From: Nostoc edaphicum CCNP1411
GTDB taxonomy: Bacteria; Cyanobacteriota; Cyanobacteriia; Cyanobacteriales; Nostocaceae
Reading direction: 5' to 3'
DNA: 64,000 bases
Assembly (NCBI RefSeq): GCF_014023275.1
Contig: NZ_CP054698.1
Span: forward strand, 3,596,001 to 3,660,000
Shown: one piece after another, positions 52,147 to 59,807 of the stretch
Layout of the letters: every line of letters begins with the position of its first letter
Numbering within the stretch: position 1 is the first letter of the stretch
Made by a program: the position numbers and the translations under genes
Notes under the pieces: model-generated
Seen by the model: only the letters and a program-made list of their open reading frames with translations
What the model was told of the DNA's origin: nothing
Databases searched by the model: none

Positions 52147-52200
52147 AGGTAGGTTTGACTACCTGTTACACATCTTAAATAATTTATTGCGTTTTGTAAA
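52147..52200 (-). promoter_or_regulatory. psbA promoter and leader hairpin
   Basis: On the minus strand TTTACA (52195-52200) and TAAGAT (52172-52177) are separated by 17 bases, a good -35/-10 pair. Transcription would start near 52165. The leader would begin with a small hairpin, AGGTAG/CTACCT (52147-52164), and be about 50 bases long. Confidence 0.7.
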
Positions 52201-52334
52201 GTACTTTCAGAAAAAATTTTCTCTTGGGATTTACGCACCCACAGCAGAAAATCCCCAATTCACTGAAAAAGGGGATTTTGGGTGATACCATTTTGGATTT
52301 TAGATTTTGGATTGTGAGAAATGCACTTCACTCT

Positions 52335-53009
52335 TCAATTCGCTGCTGGCTGCTGGGATATGGACTCTATAACCACTTCTTCTAAAGGTGGACGCACAGA
52401 TAAATAAATTAATGGGCCGAATAACGGTATCAACGCTATTAACCAGAAAAACTGGGGATTTTTCCAACCGCGACGCGCCATATCATCCCTCAGTAATGTG
52501 GGAAATAATATGCAAAGTAGACAGAAATCTAAACTCATCACATTGATGAAGCGGTTAGTTTGCCACTGTTGGACAAAATTGCCCCAATCTCCGTCTCTTA
52601 AACCGTATGTAACTAAAATAGCTGTGGCTACCGTCAAAACAACCCCAGTCATACGAGAATCTAGCAGTTTGAGTAAGGTATTTTTTTTACCAATAAACTG
52701 ATTATTTGGTTCCCTAATGGCTAAGTACGGCAACAAAGCAAAAGCACCAACTGCGAACGAAGCGATCGCAAACAGCCAAGCAGGTATTTTTTGTCCTCTG
52801 CCATCAATCAACACTACTGCACTGTAGATGAGAGGCCAAATACCCATGAGGTTGAATAGTGCTATTACTAAAGGATTAACACCTTCCCACTGCATAGTAG
52901 AAAGGTTTTTAATTAACTCGAATGTACCGGGTTGCTCAGGAGGCGCGAGGAAAAACGCATAAATAGTGAATCCCAGCCACAGCAAGCTAAAGGAAATTTT
53001 TCTAACCAT
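52335..53009 (-). CDS. uncharacterised polytopic membrane protein
   Basis: The 224-residue protein has about six hydrophobic segments (ISFSLLWLGFTIYAFFLAPP, PLVIALFNLMGIWPLIYSAV, PAWLFAIASFAVGAFALLPY, VVLTVATAILVTYGL, FLLCILFP-like and FFWLIALIPLFGPLIYLSVR). A conserved acidic/basic loop, RDDMARRGWKNPQ, precedes the last one. It resembles cyanobacterial and plant-plastid membrane proteins I recall without function. It has no signal peptide beyond the first segment. It lies between psbA and hrcA, in the same direction, with sizeable gaps. Confidence 0.65.
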   Translation of the reverse strand: MVRKISFSLLWLGFTIYAFFLAPPEQPGTFELIKNLSTMQWEGVNPLVIALFNLMGIWPLIYSAVVLIDGRGQKIPAWLFAIASFAVGAFALLPYLAIREPNNQFIGKKNTLLKLLDSRMTGVVLTVATAILVTYGLRDGDWGNFVQQWQTNRFINVMSLDFCLLCILFPTLLRDDMARRGWKNPQFFWLIALIPLFGPLIYLSVRPPLEEVVIESISQQPAAN

Positions 53010-53098
53010 GAAATATTTAAGTACTATTAATTTTGCCGCTATAAATTGGGCTATCTGCCTGCTATGATATCGTTCATTTGTTATTACACGATCCGATA

Positions 53099-54250
53099 TT
53101 AAGGATTGAAATAACTGAAAGCTTCAGAGAGATAATCAGCAGCAGATGCTACTACTGCGATCGCACTTTCATAATCTAGGCGTGTTGGCCCCAAAACTCC
53201 CACACTTCCTACTGGTATCGAACCTCGGCGATAGTTGGAAGAAATCAAGGTGCAGGTGCGTATTGGTTCTAATGGATTTTCTGCACCTATGCGAACTGTT
53301 ACCTTTGGTTTAGCACCATCCTCCAGTTCTGGTTCCTCAAATATTAATCGCCACAGTTGGTCTTGTTCTTCTTCCAACAGGTGGATAATCGTTTGTACCT
53401 GCTGTAACTGGGAAAATTCTGGCTGGCGCAAAACTTCTGACACACCCCGAACCATAATTTGGGTTGCAGTCGGTGCATGAGTGCGACGACTCAATTCGGC
53501 AACTGAGTTTTTCAAGAATTCTCCATAGCGTTGGAACTCCTGATCTAGTTCGCTCCAGTCAAGATAGGCTAATTCCAACAGACTTCGACCCCGCAAGTGG
53601 CTATTCAAAAAATTAGAAACAATCTGCAACTCGCGATCGATTACCTCTGAATCGCGCTGTCTTTCTTCCGGTTTTGAAGCCAAATCCATCAATTTGGAAT
53701 GTGTCTCGTAACCATCAGTTACGACAATCAGCATGATCCGCCCAGCTTCAATTTGCACTAATTGCAGATGTCGCAATAGTGCTGTAGTGGTTTGCGGCAT
53801 AGTGATTAAGCTAATACAACCACTCAAGGTTGCTAAAATTTGCGCGGCTCCTTGGAGTAGGGTTTCTAAACTTCGATCTTCCCACTGGAGAAGCTTTTGC
53901 AGTGCCACCTCTACTTCTCGCCCTAAACTTTCCGTACCACTTCGTGGAAGCAAGCTACGCGTAGCGTCTGTCTGCGACACACTGCGCGAACGCAGAGAAG
54001 GTGTAATTAGCTGGTCAACATAAATGCGATAGCCTGAGTCTGAAGGTACACGTCCAGCAGAAGCGTGTGGTTGGTAGAGTAATCCAGACTTTTCTAAAAC
54101 GCCCATCACATTGCGAATTGTCGCCGAGCTTACACCCAGGTCGTACTCCTCGACCAAAGCCTTTGAACCAACTGGCTCTGCCGTAGCAATGTAGTGACGT
54201 ACCGTTGCCCAAAGTATATGCTGTTGTCGATTTGTTAACTGGACTTCCAT
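53099..54250 (-). CDS. hrcA: heat-inducible transcription repressor HrcA, with in-frame repeat insertion
   Basis: HrcA represses groE-type heat-shock operons by binding the CIRCE inverted repeat. The 383-residue form has the N-terminal winged helix ([60 protein letters not shown]). The GAF-like effector domain follows ([20 protein letters not shown], then [18 protein letters not shown]). Between them, residues about 86-108 ([20 protein letters not shown]) are Ser/Arg-rich and come from a dispersed repeat that kept the frame. ATG 54250 is preferred over the upstream TTG. No CIRCE element is in its own promoter or elsewhere in the window. Confidence 0.93.
   Translation of the reverse strand: MEVQLTNRQQHILWATVRHYIATAEPVGSKALVEEYDLGVSSATIRNVMGVLEKSGLLYQPHASAGRVPSDSGYRIYVDQLITPSLRSRSVSQTDATRSLLPRSGTESLGREVEVALQKLLQWEDRSLETLLQGAAQILATLSGCISLITMPQTTTALLRHLQLVQIEAGRIMLIVVTDGYETHSKLMDLASKPEERQRDSEVIDRELQIVSNFLNSHLRGRSLLELAYLDWSELDQEFQRYGEFLKNSVAELSRRTHAPTATQIMVRGVSEVLRQPEFSQLQQVQTIIHLLEEEQDQLWRLIFEEPELEDGAKPKVTVRIGAENPLEPIRTCTLISSNYRRGSIPVGSVGVLGPTRLDYESAIAVVASAADYLSEAFSYFNP
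53927..53995. repeat. small dispersed repeat inserted in frame in hrcA
   Basis: The block contains GCAAGCTACGCGTAGCGTC and CACTGCGCGAACGCAG, motifs of the Nostoc dispersed repeats also seen at 12112-12161 and 31428-31458. It adds about 23 codons at the linker between the DNA-binding and effector domains. Confidence 0.7.
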
Positions 54251-54705
54251 TGTGGTATGTTTTGCTGAAGGCAAATTTTAATCAAACTCTAAAAAATTTG
54301 TGGATTTAATCGAAAACGGAGAATATTAATAATTTATTAAGATAGCAAATTATACAGCTACATTATGATAGGTATTTTTAAAGTTAATATACATGCAGCA
54401 TTTTTTAAGAGTAGGTTTGAGATAGTAGCTCAATTTTTGGGCAAAAGCTGCTAATTATAATGTACCCTTAATGCGCTTCTTTCTAACCGTATTTTTGCAC
54501 AAATTTGCATTTGCAACAGTATTATTAGATACGTATTTTTTCGCTATGGCTCATGCTGAACTGTAATTTGGGCAAATCGAAAAATCTTGTGCAGATGTAC
54601 TTGATGTCCAAATTGCAAGCTTTCCGGTAAGGCTCTAAAGTTATGTACTGCTGTTATCAGCATAGCAAAAGCCAGATGGAAGAGTGAGTTCCACCTGAGC
54701 AAAAG
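54251..54705. other. 455-bp gap upstream of hrcA
   Basis: A/T-rich, no gene. I searched for the CIRCE pattern (TTAGCACTC and GAGTGCTAA) and did not find it. Nothing else is recognised. Confidence 0.5.
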
Positions 54706-55038
54706 CTAATATTGGGGAATCGAAGGGTCTACTAATATGGAGTAGGCATCAATACCACCCGAAATATTTTGCACATTTGTAAAACCTTGAGCAATCAACC
54801 ACTGGCACATCTGGGCGGAGCGGATGCCGTGGTGGCATAGCACAAGAGTTTCAGCTTGGGGATTGAAGAGGGTAGGTACTTGATCTCCCCATTCGGTAAA
54901 TTGACTTAAAGGTAGGTTGACAAAGCCCTCAATGCTAGCGATCGCTAATTCTTCTGGTTCACGCACATCTACTAGCTGAATACTTGCATCACGAGAAGAA
55001 AGACGTTGCCCCAGTTCTTCTACACTAATTTGGTTCAT
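54706..55038 (-). CDS. rhodanese-like sulfurtransferase domain protein
   Basis: This 110-residue single rhodanese domain has VQLVDVREPEELAIASIEGF-like strands (INLVDVREP pattern), the active-site loop CHHGIRSAQMCQWL with the catalytic cysteine near residue 70, and GGIDAYS at the end. Such proteins transfer sulfane sulfur, but the acceptor is unknown. It is a single gene, divergent from the DUF3352 gene. Confidence 0.9.
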   Translation of the reverse strand: MNQISVEELGQRLSSRDASIQLVDVREPEELAIASIEGFVNLPLSQFTEWGDQVPTLFNPQAETLVLCHHGIRSAQMCQWLIAQGFTNVQNISGGIDAYSILVDPSIPQY

Positions 55039-55196
55039 GGGTTGACTAAAAGAATTCCCTATAAACAGTCCTAATCCTATTTATGGTGACAGAAAATCTC
55101 TGCCTTCGCATGAGTATCCATTCTCAAGAGGGTTGATAAATTCTGCTAGGCTTTCTGCTTAAATGGCTGTAAATTGTCTTTTTTAATAGGTTTAAT

Positions 55197-56858
55197 GTGA
55201 ATAGGCAACGTTCATTTATTGGTTTTATCGTAGCTGGGGCGATCGCACTGCTAGTAATTGCGATCGCTGGCTTTTACTGGTTTTTCGCCAAAAATCCGGC
55301 TAACCTCATTGCTTCTACCCCCCAGCCTAATGCGGCCATCTTCGTCTCCAAACTTTCCCCTGCAATGGTTTCATTGCTGACGAATCCTGACCGTTTGCAG
55401 GTGTTGGAGCGTGAAGAAGAACTATCTAAACTCAAAACCAGTTTATTCGCCAAAAGTGGCATAGATTACAAGCAAGACATTCAACCCTGGTTAGGGAACG
55501 AAATTACATTAGCGATCACCACATTAGATATTGATCGCGATCCAGAAAACGGACAGCAGCTAGGGTATCTGTTAGCACTAGCAACCAAGCAACCGGAGAA
55601 AAGCCGCGAGTTTGTCGAGTTGTTATTTTCTAAACGGGCGTTAGCTGGAGCAAACTTAGCTGTTGAACAATATAAAGGCGTAAAACTGATTTCTGACAAT
55701 TCTCAACCAGAACAAGATTTGCTTGCTGGTGCTGTTGTCGGCGAAGGCTTTGTATTATTTGCCAACGATCCGAAAGTGCTGCGAGATGCTATCAATAACG
55801 TCCAAGCGCCCGATCTGAATTTGACGAGTTCCCCCGAATACCAAAAAGCTAGCAAAGAACTGCCCAAAGGGGGTTTAGCTATAGCTTTCTTGAATCTTCC
55901 CATCGTGGCAAAATGGCAAGGGTTAGAGCTACCAGAACAAACATATAACAGTGAAATCATTTCCCTGGTGTTAAACCCCAAAGGATTACTAGCGGAAACC
56001 ACCTTTTTGACTTCATCGGAAATTTTTCCTCCATCTCCACCGCTATCTAAACCTGTGGGAGCATTGCAGTATATTCCAGCGTCCGCAGGTTTGGCAATTT
56101 CCGGCTCGAATTTGAGTAATTTAGGTGACAGTGATTTAGCCAAACTCTGGAAACAAGCAACAGCAACTATATATGGTTCTGAAGAAGATGTGGTTTCTCG
56201 GTTAGCAAAACCTCTGGTAGATGTTCAAAAACGCTGGGGGATAAACTTACCAGAGGATATTTTTAGCTGGGTACAAGGGGAATATGCCATAGCATTATTA
56301 CCTGAGAAAGAGCAAACAACCCCCCATTGGATTTTTGTGGCAGAAAAATCCGAAGGTGTGGAACAAGGCATTGCTCGTTTAGATGCGATCGCCTCATCCA
56401 ACGGACTCAGTATTAATCCCTTGACTATAGACAAGCAAAAAATCTCCGCTTGGACAGAGTTAACCACGGCTACAAAAAAAACTGATGCCAAAGAAGGAGC
56501 ATCCTTTAGCATTGAAACAAAAGTACTGGGATTGCGTACAACTTTAGGAAATTACGAAATTTTCACCTCTGACTTAGAAACTATGGATGAAATTCTCACA
56601 ACTAAGGATAATTCCATAATTGACAATCCTAATTTCAAAGATAGTATCGCTGCAATTCCCCTACCAAACCAAGGCTATATATATCTTGACTGGATAAAGA
56701 GCCAGAATTTGTTAGAGCGTCAAGTGCCAATTCTCAAACTAGTGGAAGTCTTAGGGAAACCGTTTTTTAATAACCTGCGATCGCTCACAGTTAGTAGTTA
56801 TGGAACTGACACGCGATCGCTCAAAGGTGGCGTTTTCTTCCAACTCGGTAATTCGTAA
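55197..56858 (+). CDS. DUF3352 domain protein, membrane-anchored
   Basis: The 553-residue protein starts at GTG 55197 (MNRQRSFIGFIVAGAIALLV) with one N-terminal membrane segment (about 8-30). A large extracytoplasmic domain follows (ASTPQPNAAIFVSKLSPAMV, DIQPWLGNEITLAITTLDID, KGGLAIAFLNLPIVAKW, PASAGLAISGSNLSNLG, YIYLDWIKSQNLLERQVPIL) of the DUF3352 type found widely in cyanobacteria. The repeated alpha/beta layout suggests an internal duplication. The function is unknown. A strong terminator follows and separates it from the Hsp70 island. Confidence 0.85.
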   Translation: MNRQRSFIGFIVAGAIALLVIAIAGFYWFFAKNPANLIASTPQPNAAIFVSKLSPAMVSLLTNPDRLQVLEREEELSKLKTSLFAKSGIDYKQDIQPWLGNEITLAITTLDIDRDPENGQQLGYLLALATKQPEKSREFVELLFSKRALAGANLAVEQYKGVKLISDNSQPEQDLLAGAVVGEGFVLFANDPKVLRDAINNVQAPDLNLTSSPEYQKASKELPKGGLAIAFLNLPIVAKWQGLELPEQTYNSEIISLVLNPKGLLAETTFLTSSEIFPPSPPLSKPVGALQYIPASAGLAISGSNLSNLGDSDLAKLWKQATATIYGSEEDVVSRLAKPLVDVQKRWGINLPEDIFSWVQGEYAIALLPEKEQTTPHWIFVAEKSEGVEQGIARLDAIASSNGLSINPLTIDKQKISAWTELTTATKKTDAKEGASFSIETKVLGLRTTLGNYEIFTSDLETMDEILTTKDNSIIDNPNFKDSIAAIPLPNQGYIYLDWIKSQNLLERQVPILKLVEVLGKPFFNNLRSLTVSSYGTDTRSLKGGVFFQLGNS

Positions 56859-56879
56859 GATTTTCATCAAAGTTGAAAG

Positions 56880-56917
56880 TGCAGAAGGTGAAATAATTTT
56901 TCACCTTCTGCATTTTT
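56880..56917 (+). terminator. intrinsic terminator after the DUF3352 gene
   Basis: A perfect 14-bp stem (TGCAGAAGGTGAAA, 56880-56893, with 56899-56912) and a 5-base loop are followed by a five-T tract. It starts 21 bases past the stop codon. Confidence 0.88.
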
Positions 56918-57075
56918 GCCCCATGATATTTACGTAGATTTTCTGTAGCATTTGCTATTTGTATTTGTAATCTTTGGATAGATACTGGCTGCTGGCCTAG
57001 CAATTTAGGTTCGATGTGCCAGTAGTCTCAAATACATCAGAAATAATTTACACAATACCCAGGTAGCGATCGGTA

Positions 57076-59298
57076 ATGGGCAAAGCAATTGGCATTGATT
57101 TAGGGACGACTAATTCTGTCGCCGCTTTTAAGTTAGCAGAAGTGGAAGTAGTTACGGCTAACGATAACACGCCCCCAGATAGGAAACTGACGCGATCGGT
57201 TGTTGCTTGTGAGCAAAATAAATTTTTGGTAGGAGATCAAGCTTACAACCAACTCCGGGCTAATCCTGAAAATGTGGTTGTTTCCATCAAGCGCCTAATA
57301 GGACGAGGTTTTGGCGATCCAGCCGTACAAAAACAAAAGTCGGAATTTGGTTACAAAATTGCTCAACCGAGTCAGGGAACAGACAACGGTATTGCAGTGT
57401 GGCTAGGAGGCAAAGAATATCAGCCAGAGGATATTTCTGCTGAGATTCTCAAAAAAGTTGTGCAAAATGCCCAAGCTTATCGCCAAGGAATTGGTAAAAC
57501 AGGCGAAGTCATAGATCAAGCAGTGATTACCATTCCCGCTTACTTCAACGATAAACAACGCCATGCTACCCGTACAGCTGCACTCAAAGCTGGAATCACT
57601 CCCTTAGAATTGCTACCGGAACCCACAGCCGCCGCCATATCTTACGGCTTTTCTCCAACTGGGGAAGATTTTAAAACAATTTTAGTTTTTGACTTTGGCG
57701 GTGGTACATTTGACGCTTCGGTGATTCAAGCAGCAGGAACTTCATTTATTGAACTGGGAAAAGCTGGAGATTTATGGTTGGGAGGAGATGACATTGACTC
57801 TCGGATCATCAAGTTTGTTAAACAGCAATTTGCCCAGCAAGAAAGAATTACTGATATTGATGGCTTGATTGCCAAAATGCCCCACTATCAACGGGTGCGA
57901 TTTAATGCCGATTTGAAGTTAGCAGTAGAACGCGCCAAAGTTGAACTAAGTACTGCTACAGTATCTTGCATTGCTCCTGCGACTCAATTATTAGATGAAT
58001 TAGGAATTGCTATTCCTATTGAAGTAGAAATCACCCGCGAGCAATTTGAGGAACTAATTTCTGATTTGGTAGAGCGATCGATTCAGATTTGCCGCCAAGC
58101 CCTACAAGATGCTGAACATCATTTAGAGATGGTAGATGTAGTGTTATTGGTTGGCGGTTCTTGTCAAATTCCTATAGTCCAACGCAAAGTTAGAGAAGCC
58201 TTTGGAGCGGATAAAGTAGTAGTGCATCCGCGTCCGATGTATGCGGTGGCGGAGGGTGCAGCAATTGTTGCGGCTGGACAAACAGAGAAAGTAACAACAG
58301 TTTCTCGTGATTATTTTATCAAGCTGGTGGATGGCGAAGAGAACAAAGAGAAAGTACTTCAGAGGGGTGATATCTTACCAGTGACTACATCCCACACTTT
58401 TAAAACTGTTGCTGATGGACAACGTTTGATTCACTTTCAATTTTTGACCCCCGATCAAGTAAGCCAAGATTTGGATGGAATATATGAAGATAACAGTATT
58501 GGAGATATTTGGTTGGGTTTAAACCAATCCTATCCACGCGGGACGGAAATTTTAATCAACTTGGAGTTAGATGAAAAAAATAGTGGGCTAAAGATGACTG
58601 CCACATTGAAAAATGCCCCTTCAGAGAGAGTAAGTTGCACCTTTTCGCGGGGAGGCTCAGACGAGAAAATATATAAGGAATTAGAAAAAACGATCGCAGA
58701 ACTCAATAACCAAAACCTAACTCCTCTCGGTGTGGAAGAAGCGCTGAAGTTAGCCTTACCAGTCGTGGAGTCAGCCAACAAAATCATCGATCCGGATACG
58801 GGAGACGAACGCGGCTATTTACGCGATGATGCTAGTGCAAACTTGAAAAAATTCCAGGTATCCATGTCTAAGGAAAGCCTAGAAGCAGAGTCTCTTGCCA
58901 ATCAGTGCGATCGCGTAGTTAAACTTTGCGGCTCGATAATTCCCCAACCACAGCAGGAACGATTGCAAAAGCTGAGTCAAGAATTGCAAGATGCCATCGA
59001 CACCAATAACCTCTCTAAGATGAAGTCTAAGAGTGAAGATGCAAGAAGAGAACTTGACAATCTACCTGATGAAGTCCAGTTAATTCAAGCTTGTCTTTTA
59101 GCAATTCGTCAAGCCCACGCGGTTGCACCGACTCAAGCAAATGCCATGTCTGACAAACTTTCTCGGATGCTTGGCGCTATGGAAAGTGATGATGCACAGG
59201 AAGCTAATCGCTTGTGGAGTGAATTGCAACCAGATGTCAAGCATTGGCTAAATGAGGATTTACCCAGTAACAGCATTGTCACAGGACTAATGCGATGA
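57076..59298 (+). CDS. Hsp70/DnaK family chaperone, first gene of a five-gene island
   Basis: The 740-residue protein has the full Hsp70 nucleotide-binding domain (about 1-385): IGIDLGTTNSVAA, VITIPAYFNDKQRHATRTAA, LLPEPTAAAISYGF, LVFDFGGGTFDASVI, LWLGGDDIDSRI and VVLLVGGSCQIPIVQRKVRE. A beta substrate-binding region follows (about 400-540; DILPVTTSHTFKT and LNQSYPRGTEILINLELDEK) and a helical lid-like C-terminus (about 550-740). It is longer than housekeeping DnaK (about 635 residues) and lacks the acidic EEVD-like tail. The next gene overlaps its stop by 4 bases. With a J-like and a GrpE-like gene on the same run, it is probably a dedicated chaperone rather than the general one. Confidence 0.92.
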   Translation: MGKAIGIDLGTTNSVAAFKLAEVEVVTANDNTPPDRKLTRSVVACEQNKFLVGDQAYNQLRANPENVVVSIKRLIGRGFGDPAVQKQKSEFGYKIAQPSQGTDNGIAVWLGGKEYQPEDISAEILKKVVQNAQAYRQGIGKTGEVIDQAVITIPAYFNDKQRHATRTAALKAGITPLELLPEPTAAAISYGFSPTGEDFKTILVFDFGGGTFDASVIQAAGTSFIELGKAGDLWLGGDDIDSRIIKFVKQQFAQQERITDIDGLIAKMPHYQRVRFNADLKLAVERAKVELSTATVSCIAPATQLLDELGIAIPIEVEITREQFEELISDLVERSIQICRQALQDAEHHLEMVDVVLLVGGSCQIPIVQRKVREAFGADKVVVHPRPMYAVAEGAAIVAAGQTEKVTTVSRDYFIKLVDGEENKEKVLQRGDILPVTTSHTFKTVADGQRLIHFQFLTPDQVSQDLDGIYEDNSIGDIWLGLNQSYPRGTEILINLELDEKNSGLKMTATLKNAPSERVSCTFSRGGSDEKIYKELEKTIAELNNQNLTPLGVEEALKLALPVVESANKIIDPDTGDERGYLRDDASANLKKFQVSMSKESLEAESLANQCDRVVKLCGSIIPQPQQERLQKLSQELQDAIDTNNLSKMKSKSEDARRELDNLPDEVQLIQACLLAIRQAHAVAPTQANAMSDKLSRMLGAMESDDAQEANRLWSELQPDVKHWLNEDLPSNSIVTGLMR

Positions 59299-59807
59299 AG
59301 ATTAAGCTGAACTGTCCTGTGTGTGATTACCAAGAAATTGAAGGTGACACTTGTCCTAACTGTGATACCGATCTTTCTGTAATTCGGATGCTCAAAGAAT
59401 TACCGCAGGTGGAAAATCCTGTGCGACAAGTGAAAATCGCTAAATGGCAACTAGGAGTTGCTTTACTCTTGCTGATTATCGGCATTGGGTTGGGTGTAAT
59501 AGGCAGTTTTATCTTCCTGCAACCACAGTTACACACATTAACTGTCTCTTCTCCCAATCCAGTTATTAGCGATCGCCCAAAACTACCAGTTAATACTGCC
59601 CCTGTTACCGCTAAGGAACCCCCAAAACCAATTACCTATACTGTCAAATTGGGAGATCACCTCAGCGCGATCGCTGAAAAATTTTGTGGCAAAGGAACCT
59701 CTTGGCAAGTAATGGTTAAAGCTAACCCCCAACTCAAAGGGCGGGAAAATGATATAGACGTAGGGGATGTGTTAAAAATTCCCAATTGCAAGGAGAGCGA
59801 TAGATGA
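59295..59807 (+). CDS. zinc-ribbon, single-pass membrane, LysM protein
   Basis: The 170-residue product has an N-terminal zinc ribbon with CPVC (about 7-10) and CPNC (about 20-23). One membrane helix follows (about 50-73, WQLGVALLLLIIGIGLGVIG), then a Pro-rich linker and a C-terminal LysM domain (about 112-165; ITYTVKLGDHLSAIAEKFCG, VMVKANPQLKGRENDIDVGD, VLKIPNC). The ribbon would sit in the cytosol and LysM, a peptidoglycan binder, outside, so it may tether the chaperone module to the cell wall (inference). Both ends overlap neighbours by ATGA, showing tight translational coupling. Confidence 0.85.
   Translation: MKIKLNCPVCDYQEIEGDTCPNCDTDLSVIRMLKELPQVENPVRQVKIAKWQLGVALLLLIIGIGLGVIGSFIFLQPQLHTLTVSSPNPVISDRPKLPVNTAPVTAKEPPKPITYTVKLGDHLSAIAEKFCGKGTSWQVMVKANPQLKGRENDIDVGDVLKIPNCKESDR

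Noticed and set aside
52113..52238. 42-codon N-terminal extension of psbA
   Set aside because: It would span the promoter and leader hairpin; D1 always starts MTTTLQ at ATG 52112.
54251..54705. CIRCE operator upstream of hrcA
   Set aside because: No TTAGCACTC-N9-GAGTGCTAA pattern or close variant was found.
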